A stretch of 64,000 bases of DNA, from positions 2,101,204-2,165,203 of the forward strand of contig NZ_KB851200.1 in NCBI RefSeq assembly GCF_000368065.1. Direction: 5' to 3'. The notes under the pieces are model-generated. The model did not search any database. It worked only from the letters and a program-made list of their open reading frames with translations, and was not told the origin of the DNA. Each line of letters opens with the position of its first letter. Position 1 is the first letter of the stretch. This stretch comes from Acinetobacter seifertii. Lineage in GTDB: Bacteria; Pseudomonadota; Gammaproteobacteria; Pseudomonadales; Moraxellaceae. A program made the translations under genes and the position numbers. This document shows, in pieces, positions 45,620-54,543 of this stretch.

Positions 45620-46498
45620 ATGAAAATTTTAGATGGCGGTTTAGGCCGTGAATTGGCCCGTCGTGGCGCTCCATTTCGTCAACCAGAATGGTCTGCTTTA
45701 GCACTTATTGAAGCACCTGAAACAGTAAAAGAAGTTCACCTCGACTTTATTAATGCTGGTGCAGAAGTCATCACGACTAACAACTACGCAGTTGTACCAT
45801 TTCACATTGGTCAGGAACGCTTTGAAACTGACGGCGTACGTTTAATTAAAGTTGCCATCGAACAAGCGAAAAATGCAGTTAAAGAAAGCGGTAAAAATGT
45901 CAAAATCGCAGGCTGCTTACCACCGTTATTTGGTTCTTACCGTGCAGACTTGTTCCAACCAGAACAGGCTAAAAACCTAGCTGAGCCTATCATTAACACA
46001 TTGGCACCAGAAGTAGATTTCTGGCTCGCTGAAACTCAGTCTTGCTTAAAAGAAGTTGAAACAGTACACGCGTTATTGCCACAAGATGGTAAGGACTATT
46101 GGGTGTCATTTACACTGCAAGATGAAATTAAACAGGAACAAGCTTTACTTCGTTCAGGCGAAAACATGCAGCAAGTGGCTGATTTCATCAAACAATCCAA
46201 TGCCAAAGCAGTGTTGTTTAACTGCTGCCAACCTGAAGTGATCTTGCAAGCGATTAATGAGATTAAAGGACTTATTCCAGAGTCTGTACAAATTGGCGCC
46301 TATGCCAACGCTTTCCCACCACAAGATGACAGCGCTACTGCGAACGATGGCTTAGATGAAATTCGTAAAGACTTAGATGCTCCAGCTTATCTTGGTTTTG
46401 CTAAACAGTGGCAGCAAGCAGGTGCAAGTCTGGTTGGCGGTTGCTGTGGTATTGGACCAGAACACATTGCTGAACTTTCTCAATTTTTTAAAGAATAA
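45620..46498 (+). CDS. mmuM: Homocysteine S-methyltransferase
   Basis: A 292-residue zinc-dependent methyltransferase of the MmuM group: DGGLGRELARRGAP start, INAGAEVITTNNYAVVP, and zinc cysteines in FNCCQPE and GGCCGIGPEH. It transfers a methyl group, usually from S-methylmethionine, to homocysteine, making methionine. It is followed by an amino-acid permease 5 bp downstream, as mmuP-mmuM pairs elsewhere but in reverse order. Confidence 0.9.
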   Translation: MKILDGGLGRELARRGAPFRQPEWSALALIEAPETVKEVHLDFINAGAEVITTNNYAVVPFHIGQERFETDGVRLIKVAIEQAKNAVKESGKNVKIAGCLPPLFGSYRADLFQPEQAKNLAEPIINTLAPEVDFWLAETQSCLKEVETVHALLPQDGKDYWVSFTLQDEIKQEQALLRSGENMQQVADFIKQSNAKAVLFNCCQPEVILQAINEIKGLIPESVQIGAYANAFPPQDDSATANDGLDEIRKDLDAPAYLGFAKQWQQAGASLVGGCCGIGPEHIAELSQFFKE

Positions 46499-46503
46499 AT
46501 ACC

Positions 46504-47838
46504 ATGTCTGCTGCCAAAATCGGATTGTTGTCTCTTACAGCGCTGGTATTTAGCTCTATGGTGGGGTCTGGCGTATTTAGCCTTCCCCAAAATATGGCTC
46601 AAGTTGCCAACGGCTCTGCCCTTCTTGTTGCATGGCTCATTACTGGGGTCGGCATTATTTTCTTAGCCCTGTCATTGTTGCATTTAACCCGTCAACGACC
46701 AGATCTAGACGGCGGTATTTATAACTATGCGCGGGAAGGATTTGGAGACCTCATCGGGTTTTGCTCGGCGTGGGGTTATTGGTTATGTACCACCATTGGT
46801 ATTGTCGGCTATGTGGTCATTGCCTTTTCAGGCGTTGGTATGTTTACCGACAGCAAAGACCATATTATTTTTGGTGAAGGTAACACGCTCTACTCTCTGA
46901 TTGGTTCAAGCATTTTTGTATGGCTGGTACATTGGTTAGTGAGCCGAGGCATTAAAGAAGCCGCTGTTGTAAATTTGCTAGCGACTATTGCCAAAATTAT
47001 TCCAATGGTGGTTTTCATCTTCTTTACCTTCATTGCCTTTAAGTTTGATTTATTCAAACTCAACTTAAATGACTTCTCTTTAAAAGTTCCACTTTGGCAG
47101 CAAGTCAAAGACCTGATGCTGATTACCCTTTGGGTATTTACGGGTATTGAAGGTGCGGTAGTTTTATCATCGCGTGCAAAGAACCGTAATGACATTGGTA
47201 AAGCGACCATTTTAGGTGTGTTACTGGCGTTAAGTTTTTACGTCATGGTGACAGTACTGGCTTATGGTGTGGCAAGTCGTGAAGCCCTTGCAGGCATGCA
47301 TAACCCATCTATGGCGACCATTTTGCAGCAATTGATCGGCTTACCGGGTACCATCATTATTACCATCGGCCTGATTATTTCAGTTTCATCTTCTTATTTA
47401 AGCTGGACGTTATTTGCGACCGAAATTCCATATCTAGCCGCAAAAAATGGTGCATTCCCGAAACTATTTTTAAAGAATAATCAGAACAATGTACCGATTT
47501 CATCACTTTGGCTCACTACTATTGTGGTACAAGGCTCCCTGATTGCCGTGTATTTTTTCAATAAAAACTACACTCAGCTTTTACTGATTTCATCGGTCAT
47601 GATTTTGCTGCCTTATTTTCTGGTGTCGGCTTTTTATCTTAAAGAATCCATTCGCCATAAACGCACGCCGCATATCGCTATTGCAAGTGTCGCTTCAATC
47701 TATGCACTTTGGTTGCTCTATGCAGCAGGTTTAGACTTGCTGCTGTTGTCTGGCGTGTTGTATTTGGTTGGCTTGGTTATTTTTTCAATCAGCTACTTTG
47801 AGCATAAAAAATCGCTCAAACAAAACCAGCTTAATTAA
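46504..47838 (+). CDS. APC-family amino-acid permease, ArcD/basic-amino-acid antiporter type
   Basis: A 444-residue, 12-helix APC permease. LVFSSMVGSGVFSLPQNMAQVA holds the conserved GxG helix-1 motif, and GGIYNYAREGFGDLIGFCSAWGYW the helix-2/3 region typical of arginine/ornithine and agmatine antiporters. The coupling to mmuM suggests S-methylmethionine or a methionine relative as alternative substrate; not decidable. 5 bp spacing implies one transcript. Confidence 0.85.
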   Translation: MSAAKIGLLSLTALVFSSMVGSGVFSLPQNMAQVANGSALLVAWLITGVGIIFLALSLLHLTRQRPDLDGGIYNYAREGFGDLIGFCSAWGYWLCTTIGIVGYVVIAFSGVGMFTDSKDHIIFGEGNTLYSLIGSSIFVWLVHWLVSRGIKEAAVVNLLATIAKIIPMVVFIFFTFIAFKFDLFKLNLNDFSLKVPLWQQVKDLMLITLWVFTGIEGAVVLSSRAKNRNDIGKATILGVLLALSFYVMVTVLAYGVASREALAGMHNPSMATILQQLIGLPGTIIITIGLIISVSSSYLSWTLFATEIPYLAAKNGAFPKLFLKNNQNNVPISSLWLTTIVVQGSLIAVYFFNKNYTQLLLISSVMILLPYFLVSAFYLKESIRHKRTPHIAIASVASIYALWLLYAAGLDLLLLSGVLYLVGLVIFSISYFEHKKSLKQNQLN

Positions 47839-47845
47839 TCACTTC

Positions 47846-47876
47846 AACCACTGTTGAGTCTGTCAGCAGTGGTTTT
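47846..47876. terminator. Terminator after the permease
   Basis: AACCACTG / CAGTGGTT with a 13-base loop, followed by TT, and A/T tracts for both convergent genes. Confidence 0.65.
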
Positions 47877-47890
47877 CTAAAACAAAAATT

Positions 47891-49804
47891 CTATTTTGAA
47901 AGCTGCGACTGCTTTAAATGCAACCTTAAAATACGACGTAATTCTAAAATTGCCTCTGGTGAGGTTTGTATTGAATGCCCACCTTTAATAATCAGCTCCG
48001 ACTGCTCCCCACCTAAATGTGAACTTTGATACGGTACAATCCCGTCACTGCTTTTTAACTTATCCGTCGTACCATTTATATTACCCATAATCGAGTGATA
48101 GACCACATTGGACGATGGCTGAATGGCTTGCGTAAGCTTCATAAAGTTAGATGAACGACTTAAATTACTCGCTCCATTTTCAATTAAACCTTTTCTGAGT
48201 TTTGTATTTTTCTCATCTCTCATTTCGACCGCAATAAAAAAGTCAGCAGGCAAACGAATGACACGACGAGCAATTTGAGTAAACCATCGATCAGCGTAAT
48301 CTGTACCATGATGCGGCGCCGAAACAAAAACAACCCGCTTAAAATAGGGCAAAGTCTTGAACTGAAAGCGCTCTCGAATAACAGGATTTTGCTTTAAACG
48401 ATTGAGCTGAGCTTCATTCATTTTTTGCATGGCTTGCTCTGAAACATCAGCATCGCTTACCAATAAACGGCTAATTACTCCGCCCATACTATGCCCAACC
48501 AACACTGCATCGTGCGCAGCGTAACTGTCTTTGGCAACATTTTGAAAAGCCTGATTCAGCAATGAATAAATCTGAAAACGACTTTCAAAAATCGGCATAT
48601 TGGTTGAATAAAAAACCTGCCAAACTTGATAATTTTTTCTTAATTCGGCATCTCCCATAATGTCATTGGTTAGGCTCACCCAAGCCTCTGGGCTACTTGC
48701 TAAGCCATGAATAAACACAATGATTTTTTTATTCGGGTTAAAAGGTTCCAGCATATATAAATGCGGCATGATCAAATTGGCTTCTTTATTAATTAAAGAC
48801 CAATAACCCGCTGCCCCTAAATTATATTTCGACAGCCACAATCCATAAGGCGCCGAATAGTTTGCAGTGAGCGGATAGTCCACACCTTCAACTTTTACAC
48901 GGTCCTGCCGATAAGGGTCGAACATGGAAATTTCCAAATCTGCCCCAGCAATGACTTGATCGGCTGTGGCCTTTTGTTTTGGGTAGGCAATCGCAGTAAC
49001 TGGAAAGAAGCGTGGTAAATGTATGTTGGGATTACTCTGGTGAGCGTAAAAAGCGTCGGGGTCTAAAATGAAACCATGATTTACATCATGCTCCTTACGC
49101 CCAACAATAAACTCGGCTCCTAAACCATCCTTACGGTTGACAGTATTAAACCCTGAAAAGTTCATATTATAGCTAGAGCGAAAAGTATCGACTTCAATGT
49201 TTTGTACATCTACTGCATGATCAAAGTTGACTTGGTACTCATGCCCATCTGCTTTTAGTAAAGGTGGAAAATGAAGCGTATTTAAATGATTAAAATACGT
49301 GGTCATAAGCTTTGACAAAGCCACGTTATAAAAAATACGCACCTGATTTTGCCGATGGTCAAATACCCGATCGAACGGCGACTCCTCAGAGTCAAACAAA
49401 TAAACATAGCTATAACGCAAGCTTTTATCAAACAGTGCTAACTCTTGCTCGACACAACGATTATTTTTACTACCCACATTACACTGGCTACTACGTCCCA
49501 CATCTAAAGCTTTTGCCAAGTAAATTTCACTCAGCGCAGCATAACGCTCTTCTCTGCTGCTATTTTCAGACAGTCCCTGAATTTTCTTTAAACAATCTTC
49601 AAAATTTTGCAGACAAGACTTCTCATTTTCTTTGACCAAATACAGTAGGTTTTGGGTTTGATGGCTTAACGTATTGTCAGTCAAAATGCTTTCATTTTTA
49701 CTTTTTAAAGCGCTGCTTAAGTTACTTTCTTTTAAATGAATGACCTGACAACCGCTAAGCAGTCCCATTATTGCAAGCACTAAATAATGGCCGGATTTTG
49801 TCAT
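47891..49804 (-). CDS. Lipoprotein alpha/beta hydrolase (esterase/lipase)
   Basis: A 637-residue lipoprotein with lipobox LLSGC at residues 14-18 or so, an N-terminal region of about 300 residues without clear homology, then a lipase domain: IIVFIHGLASSPEAW, nucleophile elbow VLVGHSMGGVIS, and HHGTDYADRW with a late His in GGHSIQTS. Such triacylglycerol-lipase-like proteins hydrolyse fatty esters at the cell surface. The start at 49804 has AAGGA seven bases upstream; the longer frame to 49870 lacks a site and lacks a signal. Confidence 0.85.
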   Translation of the reverse strand: MTKSGHYLVLAIMGLLSGCQVIHLKESNLSSALKSKNESILTDNTLSHQTQNLLYLVKENEKSCLQNFEDCLKKIQGLSENSSREERYAALSEIYLAKALDVGRSSQCNVGSKNNRCVEQELALFDKSLRYSYVYLFDSEESPFDRVFDHRQNQVRIFYNVALSKLMTTYFNHLNTLHFPPLLKADGHEYQVNFDHAVDVQNIEVDTFRSSYNMNFSGFNTVNRKDGLGAEFIVGRKEHDVNHGFILDPDAFYAHQSNPNIHLPRFFPVTAIAYPKQKATADQVIAGADLEISMFDPYRQDRVKVEGVDYPLTANYSAPYGLWLSKYNLGAAGYWSLINKEANLIMPHLYMLEPFNPNKKIIVFIHGLASSPEAWVSLTNDIMGDAELRKNYQVWQVFYSTNMPIFESRFQIYSLLNQAFQNVAKDSYAAHDAVLVGHSMGGVISRLLVSDADVSEQAMQKMNEAQLNRLKQNPVIRERFQFKTLPYFKRVVFVSAPHHGTDYADRWFTQIARRVIRLPADFFIAVEMRDEKNTKLRKGLIENGASNLSRSSNFMKLTQAIQPSSNVVYHSIMGNINGTTDKLKSSDGIVPYQSSHLGGEQSELIIKGGHSIQTSPEAILELRRILRLHLKQSQLSK

Positions 49805-49910
49805 TGTGCATTCCTTTATCGAATGTATTTCCCCACTCGTCATTATGCCTGTAAAGCTGTGAACGAACAATTTCAGCTCAACTTCAATGGTGCTTTATTA
49901 AAAAAATAAA

Positions 49911-49935
49911 AGCCCGAATTTCTTAAAATTCAGGC
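49911..49935 (-). terminator. Terminator after the DUF1275 gene
   Basis: AGCCTGAATTT / AAATTCGGGCT on the minus strand (one mismatch), followed by TTTTATTTTTT. Confidence 0.7.
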
Positions 49936-49952
49936 TCTTTCAACAGCTCTGT

Positions 49953-50660
49953 TTAAGCTTGTTTAAACTTCTGCTGTGAAGCCAAATAAGAAAAATAAAG
50001 GATAGGTAAAATAAACGGTGCTACACTCCAAAAGTCAAAATAGACATAAAGCACAGCCCCCATAAAAGCACCAATCACAAAACCAATGACAATACTGGCA
50101 CTTTTAAGCAGACTTGCCCGATTGGCCTCATTATTGTTTTTTAGCAAGTTGGCAATATCAATCCCAAGCTGGGTGGTGTTGCCTGTCATCATGGTACTTG
50201 GGCTAATATTTTTAATGAGGGTTTTACTTGAAGTATTACGAATAGCTAAGGCAATTAAACCGAGGCCACCCGTGATAGCAACGGTAATCGCATCGGCATT
50301 TTTAAATGGCTCGAAGTACAGTCCTGACACCATAAAGGCAAACAGAAAAATAGCTTCAAACAAAAATAAATAAGACAGCGTTTTGTGTTTGGCCTGACTA
50401 CGGTCAATTAACAGTTTGGTAATCACCACTGTCAAAATAAACAATGGAATAGCAGCAAGCTTAATCCAGACCCCTGTACCGCCCTTCACCAAGGCTGCTC
50501 CTGCAAGCACCAAGTTACCCGTTACATGCGCGGTAAAAAAACCAAATAACGCAATAAAGCCAATAGTATCAATTGCTCCACCGACCATAGTCAGTAAAAC
50601 AGGATCTCGACATAGTGCCCATGTACTTTGTGTCTCTTGTTGAATTGAGGTCTCTGGCAT
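49953..50660 (-). CDS. DUF1275/YoaK-family membrane protein
   Basis: A 235-residue protein with six helices: MVGGAIDTIGFIALFGFFTAHVTGN at the start and MMTGNTTQLGIDIANLL later, both hallmarks of DUF1275 (YoaK). Function unknown in general. Start at 50660 because AGGA lies eight bases before that ATG; ATG at 50669 is alternative. Confidence 0.88.
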   Translation of the reverse strand: MPETSIQQETQSTWALCRDPVLLTMVGGAIDTIGFIALFGFFTAHVTGNLVLAGAALVKGGTGVWIKLAAIPLFILTVVITKLLIDRSQAKHKTLSYLFLFEAIFLFAFMVSGLYFEPFKNADAITVAITGGLGLIALAIRNTSSKTLIKNISPSTMMTGNTTQLGIDIANLLKNNNEANRASLLKSASIVIGFVIGAFMGAVLYVYFDFWSVAPFILPILYFSYLASQQKFKQA

Positions 50661-51012
50661 AAGCAGCATCCTGTTATTTTAAAGTCATTAAATTCACTAA
50701 AAAGATGTTTTAAATATTTAAAAACAAATCAAAGCTAAAGCATTTATAAAAACAAAAAAGCATGTAAAAACATAGACTGTTTAATGTCGCAACACTGTCT
50801 TCAAAATAGCAACAATTATGATGCGCGCCATGCAGCAGTATCAGTCATAAAGTTACGGTTTAATTAAAGCAAATCGGCCAAATTTCTAATTTCTTCCATC
50901 ACCGCCTTACACGCAGGCGTTAAATAGCCGTGCTTAGAAATAGACAAAGAAATATAGCGCTTGAGCGCAGGGTTAATAATTTTTGCGGCTTGAATTGAGG
51001 TGTATTGGTGTT

Positions 51013-52480
51013 ATTCACCAATTAAAATGTCTATGCGATAAACCATTTAAAATGTCCTGTTTTTAACCACAAGAGTCAAGCACAGGATTTAACTTTCTTT
51101 GTTCAATAACAGCTTTCTGAGCTTTACGACTCGGCATACTTTTCTTGAGACGGGAACGTTTATTCTGTTTTTCCAACTCTTCATGCTGTTGCTGAATATG
51201 TGCCAGAACTGTACCTAACCGTTTATTCTCAACGATCTCATTCTGCTGTAGCCCAGCTAATTTATTGAAAATGCTGTAGTTGAGCTTTCGTCCCTCGTAC
51301 ATGAGGGCCACAGTGCCATCTGGGTACTCCAGAAATGAAATATATTGCCCAACAAGCTTATGATTCAGCTCTGTCGGTTCAAGCAGATAAATACATTTGT
51401 CATAGGTCAGGGTCAGATTCTTGGTGACCTTACGCGGTTCCTGCCAGGTAAAAATATCATCCAGTTCAAGATGAGATTCGGTTAATGGCCGATGTAAATT
51501 CTTTGAGTTTCGCGCACACTTGGCAAACTTCTGATTGAAATGCTCAATAAAGCAGGGCAGCCAGGCATTTGCCTCGGCAATTGAACAGATACCTTCTAGG
51601 CGCATTTCCTTGATCAGGCGATCCTGGAGTGTTCTATTGGCACGTTCCACACGGCCTTTGGCCTGGGGTGAGTTGGCGAAGATAATATCAATATTTAACT
51701 CATTCAGAATCCGCCCAAATTGCGTGATCTGGCTGTCCTGGCTCGATTTCTGGTTCACTCGGAAGACCGAATGTTTATCGCTATAAAAGGCCAGAGGCTT
51801 ACCGTATTGTTCAATGTAGGCTCGGGTTGAAAGCATATAGTCGAAGGTCGTTTCCGCCTCACAGAAGCGCAGATGCAACAGCTTTCCAGTGGCATCATCG
51901 ATATAAACCAGCAAGCAGCACTTAGCAGCGCGTCCTTCGAACCAGTCATGATATGAGCCATCAATCTGGATTAGCTCACCGAAGCAATCCCGGTTATAAC
52001 GTGGCTGATATGGACGTTTAAGGCGCTTGGATCGTGGAATCCAGAGGTCATTTGCAGTCATCCAGCGCCGAAGCGTTTCTACCGGGATATTCAGGTCAAA
52101 CATGCTGCTGAGCTTCTCATGGGCCAAGGTAGGTCCAAATCCCAGCAGATGTTCAGAAATAATGGAAAGACATTTTGATTTTAATAAATCATCATGGCGA
52201 CGATGGCCAGGTTGACCACGACTGGCATGCGCCATACCTGAAACACCATCTTGATTGAGCTTCTGTAATAACCGGGTAATTTGACGGGTTGAAAGATTAA
52301 GGATTTCAGCAGCACGGACTTGTGTAATACGATGATCTCGAACGTCTTGCAGAACAGCAAGACGTTGAATTTCTTTGTCAGACATAGTGATCAGCATCTA
52401 TATTTCATATCCAGTCCATGATGTTTAAGCCATCATAAACTAGACATTTTTATTGGTGAGAATATAGACACTTTAAATGG
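51013..52480 (-). mobile_element. ISNCY / IS1202-type insertion sequence
   Basis: About 1.47 kb carrying one transposase gene. Both ends carry related blocks: left CACCAATTAAAATGTC and inner ACCATTTAAAATGTC, right (reversed) CCATTTAAAGTGTC and inner CACCAATAAAAATGTC, which look like transposase-binding repeats. Exact borders are uncertain; flanks GTT at 51010-51012 and 52481-52483 are a possible short duplication, and no longer one is visible. Confidence 0.75.
51063..52397 (-). CDS. ISNCY-family (IS1202-like) transposase
   Basis: A 444-residue DDE transposase: N-terminal HTH (ILNLSTRQITRLLQKLNQDG), then core domain residues in QIDGSYHDW, LVYIDDATGK, FYSDKHSVF and GRVERANRTLQDRL. Full length. 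Genes of this size and motif order are annotated as ISNCY or IS1202 in Acinetobacter, from memory. Confidence 0.9.
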   Translation of the reverse strand: MLITMSDKEIQRLAVLQDVRDHRITQVRAAEILNLSTRQITRLLQKLNQDGVSGMAHASRGQPGHRRHDDLLKSKCLSIISEHLLGFGPTLAHEKLSSMFDLNIPVETLRRWMTANDLWIPRSKRLKRPYQPRYNRDCFGELIQIDGSYHDWFEGRAAKCCLLVYIDDATGKLLHLRFCEAETTFDYMLSTRAYIEQYGKPLAFYSDKHSVFRVNQKSSQDSQITQFGRILNELNIDIIFANSPQAKGRVERANRTLQDRLIKEMRLEGICSIAEANAWLPCFIEHFNQKFAKCARNSKNLHRPLTESHLELDDIFTWQEPRKVTKNLTLTYDKCIYLLEPTELNHKLVGQYISFLEYPDGTVALMYEGRKLNYSIFNKLAGLQQNEIVENKRLGTVLAHIQQQHEELEKQNKRSRLKKSMPSRKAQKAVIEQRKLNPVLDSCG

Positions 52481-53283
52481 GTTCTAACAATTGGCTAGCT
52501 TTTTTTAAAGCTTGCGGCCCCAGCATGGTATACATGCGAGACTCGGAAACCAAATGGGTTTGCAAACTAATCGAGTCGGCTTCAAACACAATATTCAGCT
52601 CTACCCCATTTTCATAAGCCATGTGGTCTAAAAAATTACGCCAGTTACTTGGCCTGCAAAACGTGACCAGCGGTAACTCACTTACTTTTTTAAAGTCGAC
52701 TTCACTTTCACGAGTTAACTCATCTCCTTCACAGCCGACCAAATAGGTATCGGCTTCGGTAAGGTAAACATCGCCCTGTTTAGGTGTCGGATTAAACCGA
52801 TAGAGAATGGCTAAATCGACGCTGCCATCTTCCAGCCATTTTTCTAAATGTACCCCTTGCCCTTCACGCACTGACAGTTTAATTAAGGGATATTTCTCTT
52901 GAAGGACTTTATAGAGAGTCGATAACAAGGGATGTGCAGTAGACGGCAAACTGGCAATACGAACCGTACCAATCGGAGTATCGGTCGAGTGCAAAATTTC
53001 ATTATTGAGTTGATCGGTTACGTTTAGCCATGAACGAATTTTAGGAAGTAAATGCTGGCCTAAATCGGTGAGTTCTACGCCCCGTCCAGTTCGGTTAAAC
53101 AAACGACCACCACATTGGGCTTCAAGCTCATTCATTTGCCGACTGATTTGCGGTTGGTTAGTGTTATGTAGCATGGCGACTTTACTTAAGCTACCGAGCT
53201 CCACCGCGTCTAAAAATATTTTCCATAAATCATAATTCATCGATTCTTCCTAAACCGTAAACTTGCACTTTTGAGCCATACAT

Positions 53284-53300
53284 TTTCAGTATAACTGAAA
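53284..53300. promoter_or_regulatory. Inverted repeat TTTCAGT-ATA-ACTGAAA
   Basis: A perfect 7+3+7 repeat in the 185-bp region between the LysR gene and the DapA-like gene, 126 bp before the latter. A second shorter repeat GAATT-GGT-AATTC is at 53306-53318. Candidate LysR binding region. Confidence 0.45.
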
Positions 53301-53425
53301 TTCAAGAATTGGTAATTCCTACATAGCTCACCTATTTCTATACTCCAATCATGTTCTCTACAACACGATTTAAGTCAGATTAAGAACCAGAGAATATTTA
53401 ATTACACTGTATAGGAAGTACGATT

Positions 53426-54370
53426 ATGAGTTTAGATTTACGTGGATTAACCCCAGCACCTGTGACTCCTTTTACCCGTGACGGACAAGTAGACCATAAT
53501 GCAATTCAACGTTTAGGTTCATGGTTAGGCAGCATTGATGGTGTGAAAGGTTTGGTTGTTCTTGGGCATGCAGGTGAAGGAACATTCTTGTCGCAAAAAG
53601 AACAAATGCAGGTCATCGAAAGCTTTGTTAAATCGGTAGATGACAAAATTCCGGTAATCGCAGGTATTACACTCGAAGGTACTTCGGTTGCAGCAGAAGA
53701 AGCAAAACGTGCAGTGAGCGCGGGTGCTTCGGCAGGTTTGATTTACCCTTCACATGGCTGGTTGCGTTTTGGTTATCAAAAAGGCGCACCACAAGACCGC
53801 TATAAAGCAATTTATGAAGAAAGTGGTTTGCCATCTATTTTATTCCAATATCCAGATGCGACTAAAGCCACTTACGACTTAGAGACCCTACTCGACATTT
53901 CTGCACAGCCGGGTGTGTTTGCCATGAAAAATGGTGTACGTAACATGCGCCGCTGGGATGTTGAAATTCCAATTATTCGCCGTGAACGTCCAGACTTACA
54001 GATTTTGACTTGCCACGATGAATATTTGCTTCACACCATGTTTGATGTAGACGGCGCTTTAGTTGGCTACGGCAACATTGCTCCTGAACTGTTAATTGAA
54101 ATGATTAAAGCAGGTAAAGCTAAAGATTATGCTAAAGCACGTGCTATTCACGACCAATTATTACCAGTGACTCGTAATGTCTATCACCGCGGTTCACACA
54201 TGGAAGGTACGGTTGCGCTTAAACATGCATTGGTTGCTCGCGGAATTTTGGACCATGCCACTGTGCGTTCGCCACTGCTTCCACTGGCAGATGGTGCTGA
54301 GCAAGAAATTCATGATGCAATGCGTCAAGCCGGAATTGGCAAGGTCGATTTAACCCAAGCCGTTGCTTAA
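53426..54370 (+). CDS. DapA-family aldolase/lyase
   Basis: A 314-residue dihydrodipicolinate synthase/N-acetylneuraminate lyase superfamily enzyme. The Schiff-base lysine is in FAMKNGVRNM and the catalytic tyrosine in LFQYPDATK; the typical VLGHAGEGTFLS (in place of GTTGE) differs from biosynthetic DapA. A Class I aldolase or dehydratase for a 2-oxo-sugar-acid or hydroxy-proline derivative is more likely than lysine synthesis, as it is paired with an importer and porin. Substrate unknown. Confidence 0.82.
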   Translation: MSLDLRGLTPAPVTPFTRDGQVDHNAIQRLGSWLGSIDGVKGLVVLGHAGEGTFLSQKEQMQVIESFVKSVDDKIPVIAGITLEGTSVAAEEAKRAVSAGASAGLIYPSHGWLRFGYQKGAPQDRYKAIYEESGLPSILFQYPDATKATYDLETLLDISAQPGVFAMKNGVRNMRRWDVEIPIIRRERPDLQILTCHDEYLLHTMFDVDGALVGYGNIAPELLIEMIKAGKAKDYAKARAIHDQLLPVTRNVYHRGSHMEGTVALKHALVARGILDHATVRSPLLPLADGAEQEIHDAMRQAGIGKVDLTQAVA

Positions 54371-54380
54371 ATTCTATTCG

Positions 54381-54407
54381 GGCTAGCATGTACGCTAGCC
54401 TTTTTTT
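54381..54407 (+). terminator. Terminator between the DapA-like and MFS genes
   Basis: GGCTAGC / GCTAGCC with a six-base loop and seven T. It would end or attenuate the first gene's transcript, yet the next gene has AAGGAG before its ATG and may have its own promoter. Confidence 0.8.
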
Positions 54408-54543
54408 CCTGTACGCTGCCTGAGGCCAAACATCGGGCATGTCTCTTAAAAACAATAATAAAAAGCATGCAAACTGTGGTGAACAGGTAGTGCGAAATAG
54501 AACAAAAAAACTACGAGGAATGTAGTAGATAAGGAGATAGAAG

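Larger units (their letters stand above)
50864..53240 (-). pseudogene. LysR-family regulator interrupted by an ISNCY element
   Basis: The first about 250 codons (53240 to about 52480) encode a LysR regulator: HTH region LWKIFLDAVELGSLSKVAMLHNTNQ with QISRQMNELE, then the effector domain to ALKKASQLLE. The last about 45 codons appear at 51009-50864: HQYTSIQAAKIINPALKR, then ISKHGYLTPACKAV and MEEIRNLADLL, ending at TAA 50864-50866. Joining TTA-GAA to CAC-CAA restores one reading frame, so the original protein was about 300 residues. The truncated form reads four residues into the IS and stops. Loss of the C-terminal end of the effector domain probably inactivates it. It is divergent from the DapA-like gene, its presumed target. 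Confidence 0.88.

Noticed and set aside
51013..52480. A long target duplication around the ISNCY element
   Set aside because: No direct repeat longer than GTT could be found at the junctions.
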